Assembly: GCA_002082245.2 (NCBI GenBank) | Contig: NBTC02000002.1 | Span: 2,046,001 to 2,110,000 of the forward strand | Direction: 5' to 3' | Origin: Yersinia enterocolitica | GTDB taxonomy: Bacteria; Pseudomonadota; Gammaproteobacteria; Enterobacterales; Enterobacteriaceae | Length of the DNA stretch: 64,000 nucleotides | Shown here: positions 20,482-29,756 of the stretch, piece after piece | Layout: the number at the start of each line of letters is the position of its first letter | Position numbering within the stretch: position 1 is the first letter of the stretch | Notes under the pieces: model-generated | Databases searched by the model: none | Seen by the model: the letters and a program-made list of their open reading frames with translations, nothing else | What the model was told of the DNA's origin: nothing | Program-made: the position numbers and the translations under genes

Positions 20482-20747
20482 GGCAAATCTCCATGTAGTC
20501 GTTAAAAACCGGCCTGATAAATCCCGGTTTAATGAGTGAAAAGAGTGTAATGCATATCAATAGCACGATAAATCAACACCATACCGTGACGCCGTAGGCA
20601 TTGTAATGTGATGATGTATGCATGAATTTCATAACTTTGGAATATATATCAAATTATGTCAGATGTAGTAAAAATCATTCGATCTGCATAATATGTATTC
20701 GTTACCAACATATTATTAACAGTGAAATTATTAGGCGAATACTCACT

Positions 20748-21962
20748 ATGACCGATCGTTCTGAGACTGGATTCCAGCCCTCCGTTAATGCCGCTGTAAA
20801 ACGCACATCCTTCTCTATTCTGGGGGCTATCAGCGTATCTCATCTACTCAACGATATGATCCAATCGTTGATTCTAGCGATTTATCCTTTATTACAAGCC
20901 GAGTTTTCACTGAGTTTTACTCAGATAGGGCTAATCACGCTCACTTACCAGCTTACTGCATCACTACTGCAACCCCTGATAGGGCTGTATACCGATAAGC
21001 ACCCCCAACCTTACTCTTTGCCTATTGGTATGGGTTTTACCTTATCAGGCATATTGCTGCTGGCGGTGGCAACCACTTTCCCTGTGGTTTTATTGGCAGC
21101 AGCGCTGGTTGGCACCGGCTCATCGGTATTCCATCCTGAGTCATCACGGGTCGCGCGCATGGCATCCGGTGGTCGCCATGGCCTGGCTCAGTCAGTTTTT
21201 CAAGTCGGGGGCAACTTCGGTAGCGCTCTCGGCCCACTATTAGCTGCAATTCTTATCGCTCCTTATGGTAAAGGCAATGTCGGCTGGTTCTCTCTCGCAG
21301 CCTTACTGGCCATTGTGGTGCTATTGCAAGTCAGTAAGTGGTATCAGCAACAGCAAAGAGCAACACATGGCAAAGTGATAAAAACCTCATCGGCAAAATT
21401 ACTGCCTAAAAAGACGGTTATTAAGACGTTAGTTATTTTAATGGTGCTGATATTCTCTAAATACTTCTACTTGACCAGCATTAGCAGCTATTACACCTTT
21501 TATTTGATGCATAAGTTCGGTGTTTCAGTACAAAACGCCCAAATACATTTATTTGTGTTCTTATTCGCAGTCGCCGCTGGCACCATAATTGGCGGTCCTC
21601 TTGGTGATCGGATAGGGCGAAAATATGTTATTTGGGGGTCAATACTGGGTGTAGCGCCATTTACCCTTATTTTACCGTATGCTTCGTTGTATTGGATGGG
21701 GGTTTTAACCGTAATCATTGGCGTCATCCTCGCATCAGCCTTCTCTGCAATACTGGTGTATGCCCAAGAGTTGATCCCAGGGAAAGTGGGGATGGTATCC
21801 GGTCTATTCTTCGGTTTTGCTTTCGGTATGGGTGGGTTAGGTGCGGCTGTACTAGGGTATGTTGCTGATTTAACCAGTATTGAGCTGGTTTACCAAATAT
21901 GTGCATTCCTGCCATTACTGGGGATATTTACTGCCTTATTGCCCAATATAGAAGATAAGTAA
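20748..21962 (+). CDS. fsr: MFS efflux transporter (fosmidomycin resistance protein)
   Basis: 12-helix major facilitator closely matching E. coli Fsr (406). The start at 20748 gives 404 residues and the family N-terminus; the open frame continues 42 codons upstream without homology. Conserved segments include LSHLLNDMIQSLILAIYPLL, GTGSSVFHPESSRVAR and GDRIGRKYVIWGS, the MFS loop 8-9 motif. The natural substrate is unknown. It is followed by a hairpin terminator. Confidence 0.94.
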   Translation: MTDRSETGFQPSVNAAVKRTSFSILGAISVSHLLNDMIQSLILAIYPLLQAEFSLSFTQIGLITLTYQLTASLLQPLIGLYTDKHPQPYSLPIGMGFTLSGILLLAVATTFPVVLLAAALVGTGSSVFHPESSRVARMASGGRHGLAQSVFQVGGNFGSALGPLLAAILIAPYGKGNVGWFSLAALLAIVVLLQVSKWYQQQQRATHGKVIKTSSAKLLPKKTVIKTLVILMVLIFSKYFYLTSISSYYTFYLMHKFGVSVQNAQIHLFVFLFAVAAGTIIGGPLGDRIGRKYVIWGSILGVAPFTLILPYASLYWMGVLTVIIGVILASAFSAILVYAQELIPGKVGMVSGLFFGFAFGMGGLGAAVLGYVADLTSIELVYQICAFLPLLGIFTALLPNIEDK

Positions 21963-21980
21963 TAGTAATAACCTTATAAT

Positions 21981-22008
21981 CCCGACTGAGACTAGCACTT
22001 CAGTCGGG
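21981..22008 (+). terminator. Hairpin after fsr
   Basis: CCCGACTGA (21981-21989) / TCAGTCGGG (22000-22008), a 9-bp perfect stem with a 10-nt loop. No T-run; termination is inferred from position. Confidence 0.65.
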
Positions 22009-22180
22009 AGAGTCCCCTGTGTAATCGTGACAAAAACAGCAAGTCCCCCACAAATAACCACTTCAAACAATTTCCATGCCAAACCAGACTTTTATCGATA
22101 AAAAATGAATTTTTATCGCGCATTGATCGCATAAATACAATAAACTGATGTTATTGCTGTGAAATGCTTGCTGCTCCACA
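22009..22180. other. fsr-ybaL intergenic region left of the ERIC element
   Basis: A+T-rich stretch with no gene. It contains an AT-rich dyad (TTTTATCGATAAAAA near 22089-22103) and repeated ATCGC phrases. Probably holds the ybaL promoter. Confidence 0.4.
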
Positions 22181-22324
22181 TATCCCAATACTCATCCAAA
22201 AGGCGGCAAGCGCGTGATAAATCTGTTGGGAGTGGATTTAAACGCTCCTTGCAGCGGCCTCGCAGAGATGGGCCAAGTAATAAACGTAGCCAACACACCT
22301 GCAATTTGAAAGATGGCGGGTATA
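22181..22324. repeat. ERIC-like repeat with internal insert
   Basis: Ends TATCCC / GGCGGGTATA with the conserved right arm AGCCAACACACCTGCAA. The central part (CCTTGCAGCGGCCTCGC...GATGGGCCAAGTAAT) is shared with the element at 24062-24261 and replaces or extends the canonical ERIC core. It ends 16 bp before the ybaL start, so it lies in the ybaL 5' leader. Confidence 0.75.
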
Positions 22325-22340
22325 ACGAGAAGGAGTCTGG

Positions 22341-24032
22341 ATGCACCACTCAACACCCTTAATCACCACGATCGTCGGAGGCCTTGTTCTCGCCTTCCTC
22401 TTGGGTTCCCTGGCCCACCGCCTACGCATCTCACCACTGGTGGGATACCTTGCCGCAGGGGTGCTTGCCGGGCCATTCACGCCGGGTTTTGTTGCTGATA
22501 CTTCATTAGCTCCCGAACTGGCTGAAATCGGTGTTATTTTGTTGATGTTTGGTGTCGGACTTCACTTCTCGCTTAAAGACCTCCTCGCAGTAAAAGCAAT
22601 CGCCATCCCCGGAGCCGTGACACAAATAGCCGTTGCTACTCTGCTAGGTATGGGCTTGTCTCATTTATTAGGCTGGGATTTAGTCACCGGCTTGGTCTTT
22701 GGGTTATGTCTGTCAACCGCCAGTACCGTGGTATTACTGCGCGCACTGGAAGAACGGCAACTGATTGATAGTCAGCGAGGGCAGATTGCTATCGGCTGGT
22801 TGATTGTTGAAGATTTGGCAATGGTACTGACATTAGTGTTATTACCCGCATTTGCCGGAGTCATGGGCAACGAAACCACGAGCCTGAGCCAACTGTTTAC
22901 AGAGCTAGCGATTACTATTGGTAAAGTGATCGCTTTCATAACCTTAATGATTGTCGTCGGTCGTCGGCTGGTGCCCTGGATACTGGCTAAAACAGCCAGT
23001 ACTGGCTCGCGAGAACTCTTTACTCTAGCAGTCTTAGTCTTGGCGCTTGGGATAGCCTACGGCGCTGTAGGGTTGTTTGACGTATCATTTGCTCTCGGCG
23101 CATTCTTCGCAGGAATGGTATTAAACGAATCTGAGCTGAGCCACCGTGCCGCACAAGATACCTTGCCGCTGCGTGATGCCTTTGCCGTGCTGTTCTTTGT
23201 TTCAGTCGGCATGTTATTCGATCCGATGATTTTGCTACGAGAACCCTTAGCAGTGTTAGCGTCATTGACCATCATTATCTTCGGTAAATCGGTGGCAGCT
23301 TTCATTCTGGTGCGGCTGTTTGGCCACTCAAAACGCACAGCACTCACTATTTCCGTTAGCCTGGCCCAAATTGGGGAGTTCGCCTTTATTCTGGCGGGGC
23401 TGGGTATTTCTCTTGGTTTAATGTCTGAACATGGCCGTAATCTGGTACTGGCGGGAGCGATTCTGTCTATTATGCTCAACCCGTTACTTTTCACCTTGCT
23501 AGATCGCTATTTAGCCAAAAATGAGACGATGGAAGATCTTATTCTGGAAGAGGCGGTAGAAGAGGAAAAACAGATACCTGTAGATTTATGCAATCATGCA
23601 TTATTGGTGGGATATGGCCGGGTTGGCAGCTTATTAGGGGCAAAACTTCATGCGGAAGGCATCCCGCTGGTCGTCGTAGAAAATTCGCGCCCGCGAGTGG
23701 AAGCACTCCGTGAACAAGGTATTAATGCGGTATTAGGTAATGCTGCAAGCGCAGATATTATGTCACTGGCGCGTCTGGATTGCGCCCGTTGGTTATTGCT
23801 GACCATACCAAATGGCTACGAAGCCGGTGAAATAGTCGCATCAGCCAGAATTAAGCGGCCAGACCTTGAGATAATCGCCCGCGCCCATTATGACGATGAA
23901 GTGGTTTATATCTCAGACCGTGGCGCTAACCAGGTTGTTATGGGGGAGCGCGAAATCGCCAACAGCATGCTTAATATGCTGAAAATAGAAACGCTGACTG
24001 AAGAAGATAAAATGCCAGTTTGCCCAATTTAA
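22341..24032 (+). CDS. ybaL: Cation:proton antiporter YbaL (KefC-like)
   Basis: CPA2-family inner-membrane protein of 563 residues (E. coli YbaL 558). An N-terminal antiporter domain of about 12-13 helices spans residues 1-390 and a C-terminal RCK_N domain starts at LLVGYGRVGS near 418. The antiporter motif is in FFAGMVLNESELSHRA. Related Kef proteins carry out K+/H+ exchange, but a specific substrate for YbaL is not known. GAAGGAG precedes the ATG. Confidence 0.94.
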   Translation: MHHSTPLITTIVGGLVLAFLLGSLAHRLRISPLVGYLAAGVLAGPFTPGFVADTSLAPELAEIGVILLMFGVGLHFSLKDLLAVKAIAIPGAVTQIAVATLLGMGLSHLLGWDLVTGLVFGLCLSTASTVVLLRALEERQLIDSQRGQIAIGWLIVEDLAMVLTLVLLPAFAGVMGNETTSLSQLFTELAITIGKVIAFITLMIVVGRRLVPWILAKTASTGSRELFTLAVLVLALGIAYGAVGLFDVSFALGAFFAGMVLNESELSHRAAQDTLPLRDAFAVLFFVSVGMLFDPMILLREPLAVLASLTIIIFGKSVAAFILVRLFGHSKRTALTISVSLAQIGEFAFILAGLGISLGLMSEHGRNLVLAGAILSIMLNPLLFTLLDRYLAKNETMEDLILEEAVEEEKQIPVDLCNHALLVGYGRVGSLLGAKLHAEGIPLVVVENSRPRVEALREQGINAVLGNAASADIMSLARLDCARWLLLTIPNGYEAGEIVASARIKRPDLEIIARAHYDDEVVYISDRGANQVVMGEREIANSMLNMLKIETLTEEDKMPVCPI

Positions 24033-24061
24033 AATTATATCTGTGTTTATAATTGAAGTTC

Positions 24062-24261
24062 TATACCCTAAATAATTCGAGTTGCGGGAAGGCAGCAACT
24101 AAGCAAATCCCCAGAAGCTTACACGAGTAAGTGACTGGGGTGACAAATCTGCCGGGAGCAGATTTGAACGCTGCTTGCAGCGGCCTCGCCTTGCGAGGCC
24201 CAAGGATGGGCTGAGTAATGAGAGCAGCCAACACACCTGCAACTTAAAGTATGACGGGTAT
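24062..24261. repeat. Full ERIC element with internal insert (about 200 bp)
   Basis: Contains the canonical ERIC core AATCCCCAG.AGCTTAC...GTAAGTGACTGGGGTGA, terminal inverted arms TATACCC and GGGTAT, and the right arm AGCCAACACACCTGCAACTT. Relative to the 127-bp consensus it carries an extra segment (about 24150-24220, including CTTGCAGCGGCCTCGCCTTGCGAGGC). It lies between ybaL and gsk and ends one base before the gsk stop codon. Confidence 0.88.
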
Positions 24262-24262
24262 C

Positions 24263-25567
24263 TTACCGCTCCCAGTAAGACTCTTCTAAACTATCTTCCC
24301 GTTCAGGCAAGCCACGTGTTAAACGCGGCGAATGCTGGTTTAATACCTGATAACTGACCCGATTGGCGTATTTACACACTTGTGCCAGGGAGGAGTAGCT
24401 AAGGTAACTACGCACATGTTTGCTGGAGTTCGGAACATTATTACGATGATAGCCATTCGCCGCAATATCATGCAGCACAGCGGATAATGCACCATCCCCT
24501 GCCCCGTTGGTATTCATTATTTTCTCAGGCCCGCCCATATAAGGGGCAATGTGAGAATAGATACGTAATGGATGATCACAATGCGCTTGGCGCATTGCCC
24601 GGCTAAATTCATACAAGTTAAATTCTGCGATAGCGCCAGGTAATAATGGATGCTGTGTTTGGCGCTTATTCGCCTCTTCGGTATATCCTGCCATATAAAG
24701 CCCATTCGGGCCGGCAGTACAAAGCACTAAATCCACCCAATTCAATGCCATGTTAGAAGCCATCAACGGATCATTCAGGCCCGTCAGTTCATAAGCCTCA
24801 TCTTCATTCATCGCTAATATAGAAACATGCTCGTTGAGAAAATCACGCCACCACTGCGGATTATCTGCAATAACATATTTCGTCCCCAGGGTCATCACGA
24901 CCGGAACATCATGCTTCTTCGCATAGCTGATGGCTTGCATTGTGGCAGCAGGCATCGGCTCATCCGGCTTACAACGCACCAGATAAGCAGTCAGCACCAG
25001 AGCAGAAGCTCCTGCAATCACATCTTCAGGAATACTTTCAGGACGTAGCTGATTCATTTGCCCGGGACTGATAGCAAAAGTCCGCTCACCATTATCACTA
25101 ATCAAAGTAAAGCAGCGGCCAATAGCACCATCAACTGCCTGCAAATAATTCAGGTCAGTGCGACTTGAGGTATTACACAGATAGCGATAGGCATAACTTC
25201 CGATCTTAATATTGCTACACATGGTGCCCAACAGGATGGAACGATCATCAGCAAGGACAGAATAGTTGTGTAAGGTATTACCAATGGTACCGCCAGCAAA
25301 CTCATGAGTAATCAACCCATTAGCAGTTAGTTCCTGATAAAGGTTTTCAGCGATATCATCTTCAATCACTAAAGAGTGCCCTTGGCTCAGACCATAACGG
25401 GCAATAAAGCTCTCATCAACCTTGGCTTCAATATCAACCAACGTCTGGTCAATGCCAACGATATAAGAGGTACTCACTTCATTTTCAGTCTGCGCCGGTT
25501 GCAATAAAGGGTCACGGGCATTCACCGGAAAGTAGTGCTTAGATTTGCGTTTACCAGGAAATTTCAT
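24263..25567 (-). CDS. gsk: Inosine-guanosine kinase
   Basis: PfkB-family kinase that phosphorylates guanosine and inosine for purine salvage. Its 434 residues equal E. coli Gsk. The C-terminal PfkB signature NTNGAGDGALSAVLHD and an N-terminal GGTIGNTLHN segment are visible. The last codons abut an ERIC element. In Yersinia, gsk marks the downstream border of the hemH-gsk lipopolysaccharide locus, as seen here. Confidence 0.97.
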   Translation of the reverse strand: MKFPGKRKSKHYFPVNARDPLLQPAQTENEVSTSYIVGIDQTLVDIEAKVDESFIARYGLSQGHSLVIEDDIAENLYQELTANGLITHEFAGGTIGNTLHNYSVLADDRSILLGTMCSNIKIGSYAYRYLCNTSSRTDLNYLQAVDGAIGRCFTLISDNGERTFAISPGQMNQLRPESIPEDVIAGASALVLTAYLVRCKPDEPMPAATMQAISYAKKHDVPVVMTLGTKYVIADNPQWWRDFLNEHVSILAMNEDEAYELTGLNDPLMASNMALNWVDLVLCTAGPNGLYMAGYTEEANKRQTQHPLLPGAIAEFNLYEFSRAMRQAHCDHPLRIYSHIAPYMGGPEKIMNTNGAGDGALSAVLHDIAANGYHRNNVPNSSKHVRSYLSYSSLAQVCKYANRVSYQVLNQHSPRLTRGLPEREDSLEESYWER

Positions 25568-25627
25568 TGTTTTGAGTTACAAATTGAAATGGGAAGATAA
25601 GGGATTTTAGCATATGTAAGCATGAAT

Positions 25628-26638
25628 TTAGCGGGCATAACCATTAGGATTTGATTGTTGCCAGTTCCATGCATCCTTTATCATTTCCGTTAGGTTCCTC
25701 TTAGCTTTCCAATCTAATTCTTTGAGCGCGAGTTCAGTACTTGCCCAGCACTCCGCGATATCACCAGCCCGACGCGCCGTTATTTCATAGGGGATTTTTT
25801 TGCCCGAAATGCGTTCAAATTCACTCACCATCTGAAGTACTGAATATCCTACACCTGACCCCAGATTATAAACTTTGTACCCAGCAGTCAGCCGATTAAG
25901 TGCACAAACATGCCCATCAGCAAGATCCATAACATGAATATAATCACGTACGCCTGACCCATCGTTAGTCGGATAGTCATTACCATATACGGCTAATTTT
26001 GGCAGTTTACCAACCGCAACTTGAGTAATAAACGGCAACAGATTGTTTGGCTTTCCATTTGGATCCTCGCCAATCAAACCTGAAGGATGGGCGCCAACAG
26101 GATTAAAATAACGCAATGCTCTTATCGCAAACTCGGGGTGAGCAAAAGAGAAATCCTTCAATATCTGTTCAACCATGACTTTCGATGAACCATATGGATT
26201 GGTCGTGCCTCCAATACGCGCATCCTCGGTCAGTGGGATAAACTCAGGATCACCGTATACTGTGGCTGATGAGCTGAATATCAGCTTCGTTACACCTGCA
26301 ATTAACATTTCTTCAAGTAGGGTGATAGAACCTGTAACGTTATTTTGATAATATTCTATAGGTTTAATCACTGACTCACCTACCGACTTTAGGCCAGCAA
26401 AGTGAATAACAGAATCAATACTGTGCTCTAAGAATATTTTTCTTAGGCAACTTTTGTCTAATACATCACCTTGGTAAAATGTAGCCGAGCAGCCAGCAAT
26501 TTCGGAAACACGTAATAATGACTCAGCAGAAGCGTTAGATAAATTGTCTAATACAACAATATCTTCCCCTTGCTCCAATAATACTAATACCGTATGCGAG
26601 CCAATATAACCTGCACCACCAGTAACTAAAACAGTCAT
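25628..26638 (-). CDS. gne: UDP-N-acetylglucosamine 4-epimerase
   Basis: 336-residue GalE-type SDR making UDP-GalNAc from UDP-GlcNAc. NAD motif GGAGYIGSH is at 7-15, with catalytic SSSATVYG and NPYGSSK (YxxxK). Cys297 lies where E. coli GalE has Y299; a small residue there opens the pocket to N-acetylated sugars, as reported for Y. enterocolitica Gne. It is last in the outer-core operon and has AAGGTAG before the ATG. It could also act on UDP-Glc/Gal. Confidence 0.92.
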   Translation of the reverse strand: MTVLVTGGAGYIGSHTVLVLLEQGEDIVVLDNLSNASAESLLRVSEIAGCSATFYQGDVLDKSCLRKIFLEHSIDSVIHFAGLKSVGESVIKPIEYYQNNVTGSITLLEEMLIAGVTKLIFSSSATVYGDPEFIPLTEDARIGGTTNPYGSSKVMVEQILKDFSFAHPEFAIRALRYFNPVGAHPSGLIGEDPNGKPNNLLPFITQVAVGKLPKLAVYGNDYPTNDGSGVRDYIHVMDLADGHVCALNRLTAGYKVYNLGSGVGYSVLQMVSEFERISGKKIPYEITARRAGDIAECWASTELALKELDWKAKRNLTEMIKDAWNWQQSNPNGYAR

Positions 26639-26675
26639 AATCTACCTTTAAAATGTAATGATTTAGAGTTTCATA

Positions 26676-27695
26676 TTACGGCCCAAATATTATCTCTCTG
26701 CACTTATCTTTAACATTCTTTATATCGAATTTACTCTTTTGCATCTGTGCAGATTTGTAAAAGAAGTCATAATTTGAAAATATGGTATTGAGAGCACTTT
26801 CTAGGTTTTCTGTCGTGTTATTTATCAGAATACCATTTTGGTCGACTATTTCAGCACAACCCCCCACATTACTTATGATGATAGGTAGACTAGCACTGAC
26901 CGCCTCAATCGCAGCCATTGGCAAACCTTCACTTTCAGATGTTAGCACAAACACATCATAGTCATTAAACCTGTTAAATCCTTTAATTTCCCCATAGAAA
27001 TGAATGTTTTTATAACTGCTATATTCTTTCTCAAGTTCTTTATAATACTCACCATCTCCAACCATATCGAGATTAAAATGAGGATTAACGGCAGCAACTT
27101 TCAACATCAAATCAGGTCGTTTAGGATAAGCAAGTCGACATACATAAATTATTTTATTTTTACACGGCCGATCAGAACGTTCAATCAATGGTGTTATAGC
27201 ATTAAGCTGGACCGCAATCTTTTCAGGTTTAATACCAATAATATTAACCGCCTTATCAGCATCACTTTGAGACACACACCAAATCACATCAGTAATATTT
27301 GAAAGCAGTTTTTCAATATAACAAAATATAAACTTTAACACATTGCCATTGTATATACATGACCAGCCATGTGAAACATACACGCCGCGAAAACGTAAAA
27401 ATAAACGAGCCAGACGACTGTAAAGACCTGCATTAGCTGAACTTGAAACCACTACATCAATTTTATTATCCTTGAGCACCTTATATAAACAATAAATAGC
27501 TTTAATACTGGCCATTTTTCTAATCTCAGGGATGATAATAATTTTATCGCAAACTATAGCTTCTGTTAACCAGCCTGGTTCAGAGGTTATCAATATTATA
27601 TTACAATCATCCTTAAGTAATTTAACTTGTTCTAAAACCCAACCTTGCGCACCACCAATTATTGATTTAGTGATTACGAATGCAATGTTTTTCAT
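26676..27695 (-). CDS. wbcQ: Outer-core glycosyltransferase WbcQ (GT4-like)
   Basis: 339 residues with a GT-B fold: N-terminal GGAQGWVLEQV, a nucleotide-sugar half starting at IIYVCRLAYPKRPDL, and ESEGLPMAAIEA near 255, the GT4 donor-site motif (EGFPxxxxEA type). Its order in the cluster matches WbcQ of Y. enterocolitica O:3. It adds one sugar to the lipid-linked outer-core hexasaccharide; which linkage cannot be read from sequence. The gene is A+T-rich. Confidence 0.8.
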   Translation of the reverse strand: MKNIAFVITKSIIGGAQGWVLEQVKLLKDDCNIILITSEPGWLTEAIVCDKIIIIPEIRKMASIKAIYCLYKVLKDNKIDVVVSSSANAGLYSRLARLFLRFRGVYVSHGWSCIYNGNVLKFIFCYIEKLLSNITDVIWCVSQSDADKAVNIIGIKPEKIAVQLNAITPLIERSDRPCKNKIIYVCRLAYPKRPDLMLKVAAVNPHFNLDMVGDGEYYKELEKEYSSYKNIHFYGEIKGFNRFNDYDVFVLTSESEGLPMAAIEAVSASLPIIISNVGGCAEIVDQNGILINNTTENLESALNTIFSNYDFFYKSAQMQKSKFDIKNVKDKCREIIFGP

Positions 27696-27750
27696 ATTTT
27701 TTCCATAAGCGATAAAAACACCAACCTATTTATAAATGCCCCTAACCCCA

Positions 27751-29667
27751 TTAATTAACATTAATAGACATGTTTTTTTTGTGATAGCTATTTTGCCAAG
27801 CCAAATCACAAATACCATCTGTTGGTTGAAAACCAACAGGAGCCTCTAATAATAAAGAGCGAATATATTCATAATCAAAGTCATTACAAGCACTTTCAAT
27901 TGTACTGAGCAATACATTTAGTTTATCCCATTCAAGCATCACCTCAATAGCAGTCATAATTCGGGGATGATAGGTATTTTGTACCGACTCTCCAATCAAT
28001 AGCTCTTCGTATAATTTTTCACCTGGGCGCAAACCTGAAATTTCTATCGCAATATCACCATCAGGGTTTTCATCACTCTTAACTGAAAGCCCAGAAAGGT
28101 TGACCATGCGCTTAGCCAAGTCGATAATCTTAACAGGATCTCCCATATCTAATACAAACACATCGCCTCCTTGCCCCATTGCCCCAGCTTGAATAACCAG
28201 TTGTGCCGCTTCGGGGATAGTCATAAAGTAGCGGATAATATCTTTATGGGTGAGCGTGATTGGCCCCCCTTCAGCGATTTGTTTCTTAAATAGCGGAACA
28301 ACAGAACCTGAGGAACCTAGAACATTGCCAAAACGTACCATGCAGAATTTTGTATGACATTGCTCATTAGATAATGCCTGCAATACAAGTTCAGCCATTC
28401 TCTTGGTGGCCCCCATGGTATTGGTTGGCCGCACCGCTTTATCAGTCGATATCAAAACAAACTTTTCGACTCCCGACTTAATGGCTGCCTTTGCACAAAA
28501 TAGAGTGCCAAATATGTTATTTCTCACACCTTCAATAACATTATTCTCAACCAGTGGAACATGCTTATAAGCGGCAGCATGGTAGACAGTATTCACTTGA
28601 AAGTTAGTCATTACTTGCACTAGTCTACTTTCATTTTGAACTGAACCGAGTAATGCGACAAATTCCGAATCAATTTTATGGCTCCTGCATATTGCCGCTA
28701 TATCATTTTCAATAGAATAAAGAGAGAATTCAGAGACATCAAAAAGAACCAATAATTGTGGTTTTTCAATAATTATTTGGCGACATAATTCAGAGCCAAT
28801 TGAACCGCCAGCACCGGTTACCATAACGACCTTGCCAGTGATATTTTTGGCTAATAACTTTTCATCAGGTACAACTGGATCACGCCCCAATAATTCCTCA
28901 ATTGAGACTTTCTTTAAACTGCTGATTTGTGCTCGGCCTTCAACTAAGTCCGACATACCAGGGATAGATAAGACTTCACAAGAAAGATTTTCTAGCTTAC
29001 CAACCACAGCTTTACGCTGGCTTTGGCTAACACTTGGCATTGCAAGTAAGACTTTTTTAATACCGTAACGACCTATCAAATACTCAAGTTTCTCTGAAGG
29101 ATAAACAGTAAATCCATGAATAACTGCTTTGTGTAACTTAGGATTATCATCAACAAACGCAATAGGAAAATATTCGCTAGCTTGCATTAAAGCAGGCAAC
29201 AATTGCCGACCAGAAGCACCTGCGCCATAAATAACAACAGGAATTTGTCCTCTAACACCATAGTTCAGTAACATGCGGAAGAACAACCGAGAACCACAAA
29301 TAAGGACTAACGAGAATACAAAGAACATGACTGATACTGTTCTTGGCAAGTAGACACCTAAGAAGTAGGAACCAAAAACAAGTAAACCCGTAGAAAGTAT
29401 TACACCGACGAACACGGTAGTGACAATTTTCGCACTGACATAGCGAAGTACAGTACGGTACAACCCGAGTCGGATAAAGACTAAAAGCGTTGGCGGTATA
29501 ATTACGGCCAATGCAGCCCATTGTTCAGTGCTGCTAAATGGACTATCAACATCCAGGCGAACCCAAAAAGCGCCCCAATATGCTAACCCGATGAGAGTAG
29601 CATCTAATAACAACATAATAATTCTTTTAACAGTTCTTGGTAAAGATAATAGAAATACGAGAAACAT
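27751..29667 (-). CDS. wbcP: UDP-GlcNAc 4,6-dehydratase WbcP (WbpM/PglF type)
   Basis: Membrane-anchored nucleotide-sugar dehydratase of about 638 residues. Four hydrophobic N-terminal helices are followed by a first Rossmann region (GAGASGRQL) and a C-terminal catalytic SDR domain starting MVTGAGGSIGSELCRQ, with STDKAV and the family DMGDPVKI segment. In Y. enterocolitica O:3 it makes UDP-2-acetamido-2,6-dideoxy-xylo-hex-4-ulose, the first outer-core sugar. The ATG at 29667 is preferred over a TTG at 29703; neither has a clear ribosome site. Confidence 0.87.
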   Translation of the reverse strand: MFLVFLLSLPRTVKRIIMLLLDATLIGLAYWGAFWVRLDVDSPFSSTEQWAALAVIIPPTLLVFIRLGLYRTVLRYVSAKIVTTVFVGVILSTGLLVFGSYFLGVYLPRTVSVMFFVFSLVLICGSRLFFRMLLNYGVRGQIPVVIYGAGASGRQLLPALMQASEYFPIAFVDDNPKLHKAVIHGFTVYPSEKLEYLIGRYGIKKVLLAMPSVSQSQRKAVVGKLENLSCEVLSIPGMSDLVEGRAQISSLKKVSIEELLGRDPVVPDEKLLAKNITGKVVMVTGAGGSIGSELCRQIIIEKPQLLVLFDVSEFSLYSIENDIAAICRSHKIDSEFVALLGSVQNESRLVQVMTNFQVNTVYHAAAYKHVPLVENNVIEGVRNNIFGTLFCAKAAIKSGVEKFVLISTDKAVRPTNTMGATKRMAELVLQALSNEQCHTKFCMVRFGNVLGSSGSVVPLFKKQIAEGGPITLTHKDIIRYFMTIPEAAQLVIQAGAMGQGGDVFVLDMGDPVKIIDLAKRMVNLSGLSVKSDENPDGDIAIEISGLRPGEKLYEELLIGESVQNTYHPRIMTAIEVMLEWDKLNVLLSTIESACNDFDYEYIRSLLLEAPVGFQPTDGICDLAWQNSYHKKNMSINVN

Positions 29668-29756
29668 ATAATACCTAATCCCAAGCCAGAAAACGCAATT
29701 CAAACTAATGACTATTTAAGAAAATTTAGTCAGAATTAAAATAAAACGCAACTGAC

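Noticed and set aside
23057..23494. 145-residue open frame on the minus strand
   Set aside because: Antisense to ybaL; composition reflects the complement of a membrane protein gene.
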